From positions 1-33,484 of the forward strand of contig CAJCJD010000074.1 of assembly GCA_903970555.1 (NCBI GenBank): a stretch of DNA of 33,484 nucleotides, given 5' to 3'. Below, in pieces: positions 7,383 to 15,729 of this stretch. This DNA comes from Vulcanimicrobiota bacterium (GTDB lineage Bacteria > Pseudomonadota > Gammaproteobacteria > Xanthomonadales > Rhodanobacteraceae). Positions within the stretch are counted from its first letter, which is position 1; the number at the start of each line of letters is the position of its first letter. A program made the position numbers and the translations under genes. The notes below the pieces were generated by a model, which saw only the letters and a list, made by a program, of their open reading frames with translations, was not told the DNA's origin and did not search any database.

Positions 7383-9155
7383 TTACTTGAGCTCAGTGTG
7401 CGTGGTGATCACCAGGCCCTGATCGTCCATGCGCACATTGGCGCCAATCGCCTTGATGTGTGCCGCTTCCGATTCCATGGCCGAGAACTGCGCCTTGGTG
7501 CTGGCAAGGGCCGCGGCTGTGTTCTTTTGATCATCCTGGTTGTCGGAATCATCAGGATTCATGGCGGCAGCCATGTTCGCTGCATTCTCGGCGCGCTGTT
7601 CCAGCAGGTGAATCCAGCTGGCGTACATGTCGCCATCAAGATGCACGCGCATCAGCTCACCGGCATCGCCGCCGGGCTGCTTCATCAGGTCGGCCAGCTT
7701 GCTGTCTTCATCGGCACCCACGGCGAAGCCGAGCGATTTTGTGCCCATCGCAGCCCAGCCTTGTTCGCCGAGTGCGTTGGTGATCTGGGCCGGAAGAACG
7801 ACCGGCTTGCCGTCATTGGTGAGTTTCACGCCCGCGATCAGCGGACTGGTGACCTGCGCCATGGCCAACAGGGCACTGGGATTGTTGCTGCCAACGACCA
7901 CGCGACCGGAGAACTTCGGCATGCCGCCGCTGGGATTGGTGGTGTAGCTGTCCAAGGCGACATGCAGGCCCAGCAGATCGCCGATAGGTGGCACGGCAGC
8001 CTTCTGCACGCTGTCACCGAGGCTGCTGAAGCTCTCGTTGAGGTTCTCAAGCACTGGGCAGGTGAACGGCTTGGCCGCTACGGCATCGGCCTGAGCGCCC
8101 CAGAAGCTGCGCAGCTCGGTGATCGGCAGTGCGAGGCTGATTTCGAACGGGGCGGTAGCATCACTACCCAGGCCCGGTAGTTCGACCTTCAGGCCGCTGA
8201 AGGCGCTGATGATGTCGCTGGCCAGCGACACATCGAAACGCATGTCGCGGTGTTTGTCGTCGAGCGTGGTGTAGCCCAGGCTCATCTGCGGTATACGCGC
8301 TGCGATACGGGCTGCGTCGGTCTGGCAGCTAGCGGGCACCTGCATCAGGTTCGCCACCGGTTCACCGGTCTTGGCCGATTCGTTCTCGGCGCGGGTCTTG
8401 AGCAGTGCTTGCGCCAGCGGATCGTTGCCGTCGGTAAGCAGCGGCAGCAGGCGCGTCAGATCCATCTGGCCGACTGCCCACGGGGCATAGCCCTTGGCCT
8501 TGGCCAGGTCGGTCAATCGGTCGGTGTCCTGCACGCTCTTGGCCGGGCGATCGAGGCCTAGTACCTGGCGCAACATCGGTTGCGTAGCATCTTCGGGCAG
8601 CATCGCCAGCACCGCCTGCTTGCCGACCACGGCGATGACGAATTGCAGGTGCGACACCTTCATCACGTAGCGCTGGTAGCTCTGCGTGCCGAGTGTGGCT
8701 GCCTCGAATTTCTTGCCGTAGTCGTTCTGGATCTTCGCGACGAAGCTCTGGAAGGCGTTGGCGTCGGCAAGTTCGATACGCAGCACGGGCGACAGGCCAA
8801 GACCGTAGAGCGCGGCGCGGCCCTTGGGATCGATACCGGTGTCCTGAACGACCTGGGCGGTCGTCTTGCCGTCGAATTCACCCGCGACGGTGCGCAGGTA
8901 CTTCGCCATGTCCGGGTCGTTGGCGGCAAGCTGGTCGGCCTGCGCCTTCATCTGCGTTACCTGGGCCGGCATTTCGGCGTCGACCTGGGCGAAGATCGCC
9001 TGGCGCGTGTCGTTGTCCAGCACATCCAGATTCGCCAGCACATACGGCGTATCCGCCGGCGCGAAGGCCAGGGGGGCATCCTTGTCTTTGTGCGAGCAGG
9101 CAGCCAGCATGAAGCCGGACAGCGCCAGTGCAAGCACGCGCTTGGTCATACGCAT
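7383..9155 (-). CDS. Large lipoprotein of unknown function
   Basis: This 590-residue protein starts with a type II signal peptide; the lipobox is MLAAC with the acylated Cys at residue 20, followed by SHKDKD. The mature protein is presumably anchored to the inner leaflet of the outer membrane. The position-2 residue is Ser, so no Asp retention signal is seen. It is a long mixed alpha/beta sequence with two further Cys (PASCQTD and FTCPVLEN) and an Asp/Gln-rich segment near residues 533-545. I do not recognise a characterised family. ATGs at 9155 and 9149 are both possible starts. It shares a bidirectional terminator with pilU and follows pyrB on the same strand, separated by a stem-loop, so it is probably its own transcription unit. 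Confidence 0.85.
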   Translation of the reverse strand: MRMTKRVLALALSGFMLAACSHKDKDAPLAFAPADTPYVLANLDVLDNDTRQAIFAQVDAEMPAQVTQMKAQADQLAANDPDMAKYLRTVAGEFDGKTTAQVVQDTGIDPKGRAALYGLGLSPVLRIELADANAFQSFVAKIQNDYGKKFEAATLGTQSYQRYVMKVSHLQFVIAVVGKQAVLAMLPEDATQPMLRQVLGLDRPAKSVQDTDRLTDLAKAKGYAPWAVGQMDLTRLLPLLTDGNDPLAQALLKTRAENESAKTGEPVANLMQVPASCQTDAARIAARIPQMSLGYTTLDDKHRDMRFDVSLASDIISAFSGLKVELPGLGSDATAPFEISLALPITELRSFWGAQADAVAAKPFTCPVLENLNESFSSLGDSVQKAAVPPIGDLLGLHVALDSYTTNPSGGMPKFSGRVVVGSNNPSALLAMAQVTSPLIAGVKLTNDGKPVVLPAQITNALGEQGWAAMGTKSLGFAVGADEDSKLADLMKQPGGDAGELMRVHLDGDMYASWIHLLEQRAENAANMAAAMNPDDSDNQDDQKNTAAALASTKAQFSAMESEAAHIKAIGANVRMDDQGLVITTHTELK

Positions 9156-9182
9156 AGTCGTTCCCAGGGGTGTCTTATTTAC

Positions 9183-9199
9183 GCGGGCATTATGCCCGC
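9183..9199. terminator. Stem-loop between pyrB and the lipoprotein gene
   Basis: GCGGGC (9183-9188) pairs perfectly with GCCCGC (9194-9199), with an extra A-T pair and a TTA loop. It is followed by TTTGTT on the + strand but by no T run on the - strand, the direction of pyrB. It lies 38-54 nt after the pyrB stop. It could stabilise the pyrB 3' end, or terminate antisense transcripts from the + strand. Confidence 0.5.
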
Positions 9200-9236
9200 T
9201 TTGTTGCAGTGCCGCTGAAGAAAACGCTTGGGGCGC

Positions 9237-10163
9237 TTATCGCGCCAGCATTTCGCCCAGCACGGCCATGCGCACGAAGACCCCATTGCCGACCTGCTCG
9301 AGGATGCGCGACTGCGGCCCGTCGGCGACTTCCGGCGCGATCTCGATACCTCGATTGATCGGGCCGGGGTGCATCACCAGGCATCCCTTTGCGGCCTTGG
9401 CCAGGCGGCGGACATCCAGGCCGTACTCGCGGAAATAGGCGTTTTCGTCAGGCAGGTCGATGGTCGCCATACGCTCTTTCTGCAAGCGGAGCATGATCAC
9501 CGCGTCGGCGCCTTCGATCGCCTTATCGAAGTCTTCATAGAGTTTGCATTGCGGGAATTCGCTGGCGTCGGGCATCAATGCGGCGGGTCCACATAGGCGG
9601 ATTTCGCCGGTGCCCAGCTTGGTCAGCGCATGCACGTCGGAGCGTGCGACGCGGGAATGCTTTACGTCTCCGCAAATCACCACCGTGAGCTTGCTGAAAT
9701 CCGGGCGATGCTGGCGGATCGTCAGCGCATCGAGCAGACCCTGGGTAGGATGCGCGCGGTTGCCGTCGCCGGCATTGATCACCGATACGCCGCTCATGGC
9801 ATGGCGCACCAGTTCGTCGGGGGTGCCGGACACCTTGTGTCGCACGATGATTGCGTCCAGGTGCATCGCTTCAAGCGTGTGCAAGGTGTCGAACAGTTCC
9901 TCGCCCTTGCTGGTGGAGGACAGGCCAATGTCGAAATTGATCACGTCCGCGCTCAAGCGCCGCGCGGCCAGTTCGAACGAGGTGCGCGTGCGCGTGGACG
10001 GTTCGAAGAACAAATTGAGTACGGTACGGCCGTTGAGCAGATCCAGCTTGCGTGTGCCGTGTGCGCAGGCGTCGCGCATGGTGATGGCGCGATCCAGCAA
10101 GCGCTCGATGCATTCGCGTGAGAGATTTTCCAGCGTGGTGAGGTGGCGCAGGCGTGGGATCAT
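9237..10163 (-). CDS. pyrB: Aspartate carbamoyltransferase catalytic subunit
   Basis: PyrB catalyses the first committed step of pyrimidine synthesis: carbamoyl phosphate plus aspartate to N-carbamoyl-aspartate. It has 308 residues, with the carbamoyl-phosphate loop FFEPSTRTRTSFE, the HPTQGLLDALTI segment, and the C-terminal aspartate-binding HPGPINRGIEI. The frame is open upstream to 10283, within ruvX. The ATG at 10163 gives the standard N-terminus (RHLTTLENLS) and a 43-nt gap after ruvX. No pyrI regulatory gene or pyrC-like gene is adjacent. The yqgE-ruvX-pyrB order is common in gammaproteobacteria. Confidence 0.97.
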   Translation of the reverse strand: MIPRLRHLTTLENLSRECIERLLDRAITMRDACAHGTRKLDLLNGRTVLNLFFEPSTRTRTSFELAARRLSADVINFDIGLSSTSKGEELFDTLHTLEAMHLDAIIVRHKVSGTPDELVRHAMSGVSVINAGDGNRAHPTQGLLDALTIRQHRPDFSKLTVVICGDVKHSRVARSDVHALTKLGTGEIRLCGPAALMPDASEFPQCKLYEDFDKAIEGADAVIMLRLQKERMATIDLPDENAYFREYGLDVRRLAKAAKGCLVMHPGPINRGIEIAPEVADGPQSRILEQVGNGVFVRMAVLGEMLAR

Positions 10164-10206
10164 GGTGACCGTCTTGGTTTTGTTATGCGATGCGTGCAGG
10201 GATGGT

Positions 10207-10638
10207 TCATGGCGCGCTGGTTCCCTCATGCAGCCAGCGTTCGAGAATAACGGCAGCGGCTTCGGCGTCGATTTGTGCAGCATCGCGGCGACGCTTCAGG
10301 CCTGCGGCGCGTGCATCGGCGAAACGTCGCGCCGCTTCGCGTGAGCTGTGGCGTTCGTCGACCAGCATCACCGGCACGCGATAGCGTTCGTGCAGGCGTT
10401 CGGCGAAACGTCGCGCGCGTTGGCTTGCTGCTTGCTCCGCGCCTTCCAGCGTGAGCGGCAGGCCAACCACGAGCGTGTCCGGCAACCACTCGCTGCGCAA
10501 GGCGTCGAGGGCTGTCCAATCGGGATCGTCGTCGCGCATCGCAATGGTGGTGACGGCACGAGCGCTTGCCGTTACACGATTGCCGACCGCCACGCCGATG
10601 AGCTTGCTGCCGACATCGAAGCCGAGCGCGCAACTCAT
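10207..10638 (-). CDS. ruvX: Putative pre-16S rRNA nuclease / YqgF-family RNase H-fold protein
   Basis: The 143-residue YqgF/RuvX protein has an RNase H-like fold implicated in maturing the 5' end of 16S rRNA. The acidic catalytic positions are visible: the Asp of GFDVGSKLIGVAVG at the N-terminus, the VVGLPLTLEG strand-turn, the conserved DERHSS motif, and a C-terminal RRRDAAQIDAEAAAVIL helix with an acidic residue. Its ATG overlaps the yqgE stop by 4 nt (ATGA), indicating translational coupling. Confidence 0.96.
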   Translation of the reverse strand: MSCALGFDVGSKLIGVAVGNRVTASARAVTTIAMRDDDPDWTALDALRSEWLPDTLVVGLPLTLEGAEQAASQRARRFAERLHERYRVPVMLVDERHSSREAARRFADARAAGLKRRRDAAQIDAEAAAVILERWLHEGTSAP

Positions 10639-11204
10639 GCGTGGCCCGCGTAGCCAGGCAGTTGCAGTGGATCGACGCCGACCAGTCCGGCGGCTGCGCT
10701 CCAGCGTTCTTCCAGTGGCGTGTGGAACACCACCCGCTCGCTGGCTTCCGCCGTGAGCCAGGTGTTGTCCTTCAATTCTTGTTCGAGTTGGCCTGCGCTC
10801 CAGCCGGCATAGCCCAGCGCCATCAACGCCAGACGCGGGCCTTCACCGGCGGCCATCGCGACGAGGATGTCGCGCGAGGTGGTCACCGACCAGTCGCCGT
10901 TAATGCGGTAACTCGACTCCCAATGGCCATGCTCACGATGCAGCACGAACCCGCGCTCCTGCTGCACAGGACCGCCGATCAGCACCGGCGCGTCGGCCAG
11001 CTCTTGATCGTTGCAGCCCAGTTTCATCTGTGCGAGTACGTCGCCGAAGCGGTATTCCGAAAGCTGGTTGACCAGCAGCCCCACGGCGCCATCCTCATCG
11101 TGCTGGCAGAGGAAGGCTACGCCACGTGAAAACGGCGGCTCGGCCAGGCTGGGCATGGCGATCAGGAACTGTCCGGCGAGGGACTGGGGAGTCTTGGCGC
11201 TCAT
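10635..11204 (-). CDS. yqgE: YqgE/AlgH family protein (UPF0301)
   Basis: This 189-residue cytoplasmic protein starts SLAGQFLIAMPSL and continues with FSRGVAFLCQHDEDGAVGLL, both signatures of the AlgH/YqgE family. AlgH affects alginate and other phenotypes in Pseudomonas, but its biochemical role is unresolved. The frame runs upstream to 11264; the ATG at 11204 matches the family N-terminus. It heads the yqgE-ruvX-pyrB operon and is divergent from the histidine phosphatase gene. Confidence 0.95.
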   Translation of the reverse strand: MSAKTPQSLAGQFLIAMPSLAEPPFSRGVAFLCQHDEDGAVGLLVNQLSEYRFGDVLAQMKLGCNDQELADAPVLIGGPVQQERGFVLHREHGHWESSYRINGDWSVTTSRDILVAMAAGEGPRLALMALGYAGWSAGQLEQELKDNTWLTAEASERVVFHTPLEERWSAAAGLVGVDPLQLPGYAGHA

Positions 11205-11366
11205 GTGGCCATTGTAAGCGTTGTGGCGCGACCGCGTCTGCCGCATGAGCGATCTGTTTTCCATGCTGAATGCCTGCTTGCGCAGGTTGTCGCGGTGTTA
11301 TCCGCGTGTGAGATGCAGCGTTATGCTGGTCGGCGTTGCCATTTTCCGCGTATCTGGGCATTTCCG

Positions 11367-11960
11367 ATGAAGCAGCTGATCTGGTTCACCCTGTCTATGA
11401 TGCTGATCGCCCCCGCAGTTGCGATAGCCAAGCACGATCATGTTTACGCCGGAAATGGGCTAGCCGACACCACCGTCATGATCATCCGTCATGCGGAAAA
11501 GCCCGACAGCGGCCCGGGCCTGACGCCGGAGGGCGAGGCGCGAGCTCGGGCTTATGTGAAGTACTTCCAGCATTTCACTTTGGATGGTCAGTCGATGACG
11601 CCGAATGCGCTCTATGCGGCGGCCGATTCGAAGTCGAGCATGCGGCCGCGGTTGACCATCGAGCCGTTGAGTCGGGCCTTGGGCTTGCCGATCGACGATC
11701 GATTTGCCGACAAGCAGACCAGGGGCATCGCCGATGCATTGCGCACGAAGACGCATGGCAATCACGTGCTGATCTCTTGGCATCACGAAGAGATCCCGAA
11801 GCTGATCCGCGACCTAGGTGGCGATTCGGCGGCGTTGATCCCCGGCGACAAGTGGCCTTCGGATGTGTTCGGCTGGGTGGTGGTGTTGCGGTACGACCAC
11901 GAAGGGCGACTCGCCGGTTCGCAGGTGATCCATGAACACCTGATGCCGGACGATCATTGA
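11367..11960 (+). CDS. Exported histidine phosphatase superfamily protein
   Basis: The protein has 197 residues. The first 21 residues look like a signal peptide (MKQLIWFTLS start, hydrophobic core, AIA before KHD), so the enzyme probably acts in the periplasm. The mature part opens with the phosphohistidine motif MIIRHAEKP (R41, H42). A second conserved His lies in LISWHHEEIP at 139/140. Length and sequence match short single-domain branch members; the substrate is not predictable. The frame extends upstream to 11205, but the ATG at 11367 is the one that places a signal peptide at the N-terminus. Confidence 0.87.
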   Translation: MKQLIWFTLSMMLIAPAVAIAKHDHVYAGNGLADTTVMIIRHAEKPDSGPGLTPEGEARARAYVKYFQHFTLDGQSMTPNALYAAADSKSSMRPRLTIEPLSRALGLPIDDRFADKQTRGIADALRTKTHGNHVLISWHHEEIPKLIRDLGGDSAALIPGDKWPSDVFGWVVVLRYDHEGRLAGSQVIHEHLMPDDH

Positions 11961-12030
11961 TCGTTGGTGTTTCTTCTTCCGCAGGGACATAGGCGACGAT
12001 GCGCCCGCCTCACGACGGCGATCTAATCAT

Positions 12031-12897
12031 TCAACGCGTCTTGAGTACATCGCCCGGCTGGAATTCCCACGTGCGGGTGATGTAGAGAATGTCCACTTTC
12101 TCGCTCTTATCCGGCGGCAATGCGGGGAACGGTGCGCACAAACGGACGATGGCTTCGGCGGCCTTGTCGATCACCGGGTAGCCCGAACTTTGCGTGACAT
12201 CGATGCTGTTGACGCTGCCGTCGCGATTCAGGCCGACGGTCAGGATCACATCGCCATGCAGGTTTTGTTCGCGCGCTCGTGCGGGATAGTTCAGATTGCC
12301 GACGCGCTCGACACGATTCACCCAGCCGCGCATATAAGCCGCGTATGCGTATTCCTTGGTGCTTGCCGAGATGTATTTCTTGTGCGGGCGTTTCGCGTAG
12401 GCCTGGCGTTCTTGGCTCACTTCCGCGGCAAGTTGCGCTTCCTGTTGCTCGATCTTGGCTTCGTCGGCGTCTGCCGCGTCGGGCGTATCACGTGCATCCT
12501 TCGCGGTATCGCTGTTGACGTTGAAGCTGGCGTTGCCCGTGGTCGTCAGCATGCGTTGGTTAGTCGCCTGCTGGGGAGATGGCGTGGCGGCCTGCACCGC
12601 GTGGGATGCTGTGCCTTCGCTAGGCGTGGGCAAAAGTCCTGAAAACGGTTGCGAAGGCCGGTTCGCTTTATCGCTGTCGCCGCCACCCTTGTTGTTCGCC
12701 TGCGCTAGGAAATCGGCCTTGTCGGGCGCATCGTTGTTGGCCACGTTGACCAGCGTCACATCCAGCGTGGGTAACGCAGGGCGTGTGGCGACATAAGTGA
12801 CGCCAATGCCGAACAGCAGCAGGCCGTGGACCAGCAACGAGAAGATGAAGGTGGCCCCGATCTTGTTATCGCCAGGGCGGCGGGCAACGGCATTCAC
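12031..12897 (-). CDS. tonB: TonB family energy-transducing protein
   Basis: TonB links the proton-motive force of ExbB/ExbD to outer-membrane TonB-dependent receptors. It has 288 residues: a short cytoplasmic N-terminus, one transmembrane helix at about residues 16-37 with the conserved His (SLLVHGLLLF), a long polar periplasmic spacer rich in Gln, Ala, Asp and Asn rather than the usual Pro-Lys repeats, and a C-terminal TonB domain (NYPARAREQNLHGDVILTV, then SSGYPVIDKAAEAIV). The start is a GTG whose last bases overlap the gshB stop as GTGA, a 4-nt coupling. No exbB or exbD gene is in the window. Confidence 0.92.
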   Translation of the reverse strand: MNAVARRPGDNKIGATFIFSLLVHGLLLFGIGVTYVATRPALPTLDVTLVNVANNDAPDKADFLAQANNKGGGDSDKANRPSQPFSGLLPTPSEGTASHAVQAATPSPQQATNQRMLTTTGNASFNVNSDTAKDARDTPDAADADEAKIEQQEAQLAAEVSQERQAYAKRPHKKYISASTKEYAYAAYMRGWVNRVERVGNLNYPARAREQNLHGDVILTVGLNRDGSVNSIDVTQSSGYPVIDKAAEAIVRLCAPFPALPPDKSEKVDILYITRTWEFQPGDVLKTR

Positions 12898-13856
12898 GCA
12901 GAAGTTTTCTCGATCGCGTCGAACAGCAATCCGGCAATATTAAGCCCGAACTGATGGTCGAGTTCGCGCACGCACGTCGGCGATGTGACGTTGATCTCGG
13001 TCAGGTAGTCGCCGATCACGTCCAAGCCAACGAAACGCAGGCCACGTCGACGCAGATCCGGGGCGACTTCGGCAGCGATCCAACGGTCGCGCTCGCTCAG
13101 CGGCACGCCTTCGCCACGGCCACCGGCAGCAAGGTTGCCGCGGAATTCATCGCCCTGAGGAATGCGTGCCAGGGCGTAAGGCACCGGTTCCCCGTCAATG
13201 AGCAGAATCCGTTTGTCGCCGGCACTGATCTGCGGGATGAATTTCTGGGCGATAGCGAACTGGCGACCCTCGCCGTGCGCATCGCCGGCCAAGAGCGTTT
13301 CCAGCATGGAGTTGAGGTTTTTGTCGCCGGCCTTGACGCGAAAGATGCCACGGCCGCCCATGCCATCGAGCGGTTTGAGCACGGCGTCGCCATGCTCGGC
13401 CACGAAATGGCGAAGTTCGACGGGGTCGCGCGCCACCAGTGTGGGCGCCATGCACTGCGGAAACTGCATCGCGAACAGCTTTTCGTTGCAGTCGCGCAGC
13501 GAGCGCGGGTCGTTGATGACCTGCACACCTTCGCGTTGGGCGGCTTCCAGCACCATCGTGTCGTAGATGAACTGGGCGTCGACCGGTGGGTCCTTGCGCA
13601 TCAGCACCACGTCCAGCTCGCGCAGGTCGGTCCAGCGAGCCTCGCCCAGGGTGAACCAGCCAGCCGGATCGTCCTTCACCCTCAGCGGGCGCAGACGAGC
13701 CCAAGGAGCGCCGTCGCGCAGCGCCAGGTCACCCTGTTCCATGTAGTAAACGCGGTAATCGCGACGGCCAGCCTCCAGCAGCATGGCGAACGTAGTGTCC
13801 TTGGCGATCTTGATGGCGCCGATGGGGTCCATCAGCACGGCAACCGAACGAGGCAT
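12894..13856 (-). CDS. gshB: Glutathione synthetase
   Basis: GshB joins gamma-glutamylcysteine and glycine with ATP. The 320-residue ATP-grasp protein has the family N-terminus (VLMDPIGAIKIAKDTTFAML), an ATP-binding LKPLDGMGGRGIFRV segment, KRILLIDGEPVPYAL, and C-terminal EINVTSPTCVRELD. Two ATGs compete: 13865 and 13856. GGAG lies about 9 nt before 13856 but abuts 13865, so 13856 is preferred. tonB is translationally coupled downstream. It is divergent from pilG across a 403-bp region. Confidence 0.96.
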   Translation of the reverse strand: MPRSVAVLMDPIGAIKIAKDTTFAMLLEAGRRDYRVYYMEQGDLALRDGAPWARLRPLRVKDDPAGWFTLGEARWTDLRELDVVLMRKDPPVDAQFIYDTMVLEAAQREGVQVINDPRSLRDCNEKLFAMQFPQCMAPTLVARDPVELRHFVAEHGDAVLKPLDGMGGRGIFRVKAGDKNLNSMLETLLAGDAHGEGRQFAIAQKFIPQISAGDKRILLIDGEPVPYALARIPQGDEFRGNLAAGGRGEGVPLSERDRWIAAEVAPDLRRRGLRFVGLDVIGDYLTEINVTSPTCVRELDHQFGLNIAGLLFDAIEKTSA

Positions 13857-14259
13857 CGGGGTCATTCTCCAGTGGCCGGTGAAGTCGGCGGGGTGGGGCA
13901 TGCATGTTCGCTGAGGTGGTCCCTGCGCGACAAGGCGGCAGGTGGGCATCGCGCACCAAACGATCTGCTGATTACTCCGCCACGGCGGGTGGAGTGGGGC
14001 TTGGCGACCATACTCTCAAGCTGTGACAGTGTGCGCTCTTCACATATGTCTTCGCGTTTCCGATGGTAAAGGTTGCTGCCATAAGTGATTTTTCCTTGAC
14101 TGAATGCCGTGCAGGCAGTAAACAGCAAAGACGGGGTGCCCTGACGAAGAGCAGGCGCCTAAGAAGCGTTTGTGCAGGATTTTTTCATCAGCGTCCGGTG
14201 GGGGCCTGGCCGCCTGCCGGGTGTCGTACCTGAGCCTGGGCAGGCCGCAGGGGGGTTAA
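13857..14259. promoter_or_regulatory. gshB/pilG divergent regulatory region with candidate pilG promoter and leader hairpin
   Basis: There is no credible gene in these 403 bp; an 88-codon frame at 13862-14128 (-) looks spurious. On the + strand TTGACT (14096-14101) and TAAACA (14119-14124) are spaced 17 bp apart. The -35 is good and the -10 is weak (3 of 6), and they would give a leader of about 130 nt. In that leader GCCTGCC (14212-14218) pairs with GGCAGGC (14239-14245), ending 4 nt before the AGGGGGG ribosome site at 14249-14255, so folding could influence access to the pilG start. Confidence 0.4.
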
Positions 14260-14661
14260 GTGAACTTGAACGTAGGTACGAACGGCTTGGCCGGTCTAAA
14301 GGTCATGGTTATCGATGACTCCAAGACCATCCGCCGCACGGCGGAAACCTTGCTGAAGAAGGAAGGCTGTGACGTGCTGACCGCCGTCGACGGCTTCGAG
14401 GCGCTGGCTAAGATTTCCGATCAGAAACCGTCGATTATTTTCGTGGACATCATGATGCCGCGACTCGACGGCTATCAGACCTGCGCGCTGATCAAGAACA
14501 ATCCGCAATTTCGAGCGACGCCAGTCATCATGCTGAGCTCGAAAGACGGCCTGTTCGACAAGGCGCGTGGTCGCATCGTCGGTGCCGAGCAATATCTCAC
14601 CAAGCCGTTCACGCGCGATGAACTGCTTGGCGCCATTCATCGTCATGTCAGCACGGTTTAA
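14260..14661 (+). CDS. pilG: Twitching motility response regulator PilG
   Basis: PilG is a single-domain CheY-like receiver of the Chp system that promotes pilus extension signalling downstream of ChpA. The 133-residue protein starts at a GTG with AGGGGGG 4 nt upstream. The receiver landmarks are intact: acidic pair in VMVIDDSKTIRR, phospho-acceptor Asp in IIFVDIMMPRLDGYQ, Ser/Thr in VIMLSSKDG, and Lys in YLTKPF. There is no output domain. It is first in pilG-pilH-pilI-pilJ-chpA-(cheB-like)-chpC. Confidence 0.96.
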   Translation: MNLNVGTNGLAGLKVMVIDDSKTIRRTAETLLKKEGCDVLTAVDGFEALAKISDQKPSIIFVDIMMPRLDGYQTCALIKNNPQFRATPVIMLSSKDGLFDKARGRIVGAEQYLTKPFTRDELLGAIHRHVSTV

Positions 14662-14693
14662 CGCCAGTGACTGCAGCATCTAAGGGGGGCGCT

Positions 14694-15065
14694 GTGGCCA
14701 ACATCCTCATCATCGATGATTCGCCGACCGACGTGCGCGTGTTCACCACGCTGCTCGAGCGCGCGGGTCATCGCGTCGATGCCGTCAACAATGCCGAGGA
14801 CGGTATCGAGCGCGTGCGCGCTACGCAGCCCGATCTCGTCATCATGGACGTCATCATGCCGGGCATGAACGGGTTTCAGGCGACGCGCACGCTTACGCGC
14901 GACCCGGCGACCGCCGGTGTGCCGATCGTGATCATCACCACCAAGTCGATGGAAACCGACCGAGTGTGGGGTATGCGTCAGGGAGCAAAGGCCTTCATCA
15001 CCAAGCCGGTGAACGAGAAGGAATTGCTGACGTGTATCGACGAATTGCTGCCGAACGCGGCATGA
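14694..15065 (+). CDS. pilH: Twitching motility response regulator PilH
   Basis: PilH is the second CheY-like receiver of the Chp operon, thought to act as a phosphate sink or retraction-side regulator. It has 123 residues. Landmarks are ILIIDDSPTDVR at the N-terminus, phospho-acceptor Asp in LVIMDVIMPGMNGFQ, TT in VIITTKSMETD, and Lys in FITKPVNEKE. The open frame begins at 14667, but the GTG at 14694 has an AAGGGGGG ribosome site 4 nt upstream and gives the usual PilH N-terminus. It starts 32 nt after pilG. Confidence 0.95.
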   Translation: MANILIIDDSPTDVRVFTTLLERAGHRVDAVNNAEDGIERVRATQPDLVIMDVIMPGMNGFQATRTLTRDPATAGVPIVIITTKSMETDRVWGMRQGAKAFITKPVNEKELLTCIDELLPNAA

Positions 15066-15072
15066 GGTGAGC

Positions 15073-15618
15073 ATGAACGCGACCGTCGGCCAGACCCCGT
15101 TCGAAATCCTTGCCCGTTACGAGCGGCTTTCGCTCGCGCATGCCTCCGGCACGCAGGAACGCCTGGAAGCGCCCGGTCTTTGGCGCGGTATCGGTTATCG
15201 CGCCGGCAATCGCTTGTTCGTCAGCGGCATCGAAGAGATCAACGAACTGCTGGCGGTACCTTCGCTGACCCAAGTGCCGGGCACCAAGCCCTGGTTGCTG
15301 GGCGTAGCGAACGTTCGCGGCAACCTGGTGCCGGTAATCGATCTGGCGCGTTTTCTTTTCAGCGAACGTACGCAGCATTCCGAGCGCACCCGTTTGTTGG
15401 TCGTGCGCCAGGGCAGCGGCAACGTGGCACTGCTGGTGGACGAGGTGTTCGGCCAGCGTACGGTGGACGTGGAGCAGCGTCGCGGCGCCGAGCCCGAGGA
15501 CGATCCACGGCTCAGCCGCTTTGTCGACGATCGTGTGGACGTGGACGGACAGCGCCTGGCGCTGTTCAGCATGGGCAAGTTGGTGCGCGCACCTGACTTC
15601 CGTCAGGCCGCCGCCTGA
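15073..15618 (+). CDS. pilI: CheW-like coupling protein PilI
   Basis: PilI couples the PilJ receptor to the ChpA kinase. The 181-residue protein is one CheW domain. Typical CheW elements are GNRLFVSGIEEINELLAVPS, the GVANVRGNLVPVIDL core around residues 78-92, and LLVVRQGSGNVALLVDEVFG. The ATG at 15073 lies in GAGGTGAGCATG just after the pilH stop; a GTG at 15067 is an alternative two codons earlier. A 111-nt gap with a small hairpin separates it from pilJ. Confidence 0.95.
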   Translation: MNATVGQTPFEILARYERLSLAHASGTQERLEAPGLWRGIGYRAGNRLFVSGIEEINELLAVPSLTQVPGTKPWLLGVANVRGNLVPVIDLARFLFSERTQHSERTRLLVVRQGSGNVALLVDEVFGQRTVDVEQRRGAEPEDDPRLSRFVDDRVDVDGQRLALFSMGKLVRAPDFRQAAA

Positions 15619-15656
15619 TGGGGCGCAGCAGGACCGGCGCCGAATGGGTCGGAGCG

Positions 15657-15670
15657 GGGGCAAACGCCCC
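15657..15670 (+). other. Intercistronic stem-loop between pilI and pilJ
   Basis: GGGGC (15657-15661), loop AAAC, GCCCC (15666-15670) form a short GC-only hairpin in the 111-nt pilI-pilJ gap. No T run follows, so it is not a canonical terminator. It could mark an mRNA processing or stability site. Confidence 0.5.
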
Positions 15671-15729
15671 AGAATTCTTAACTGGCATGTGTTGCGGCTG
15701 GTGTGCAGTAGACGGATGAGGTGAAGATC

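Noticed and set aside
13862-14128. 88-codon frame in the gshB-pilG gap
   Set aside because: It overlaps the candidate pilG promoter and the 5' end of gshB, has no Shine-Dalgarno, and its composition is unlike the neighbouring genes.
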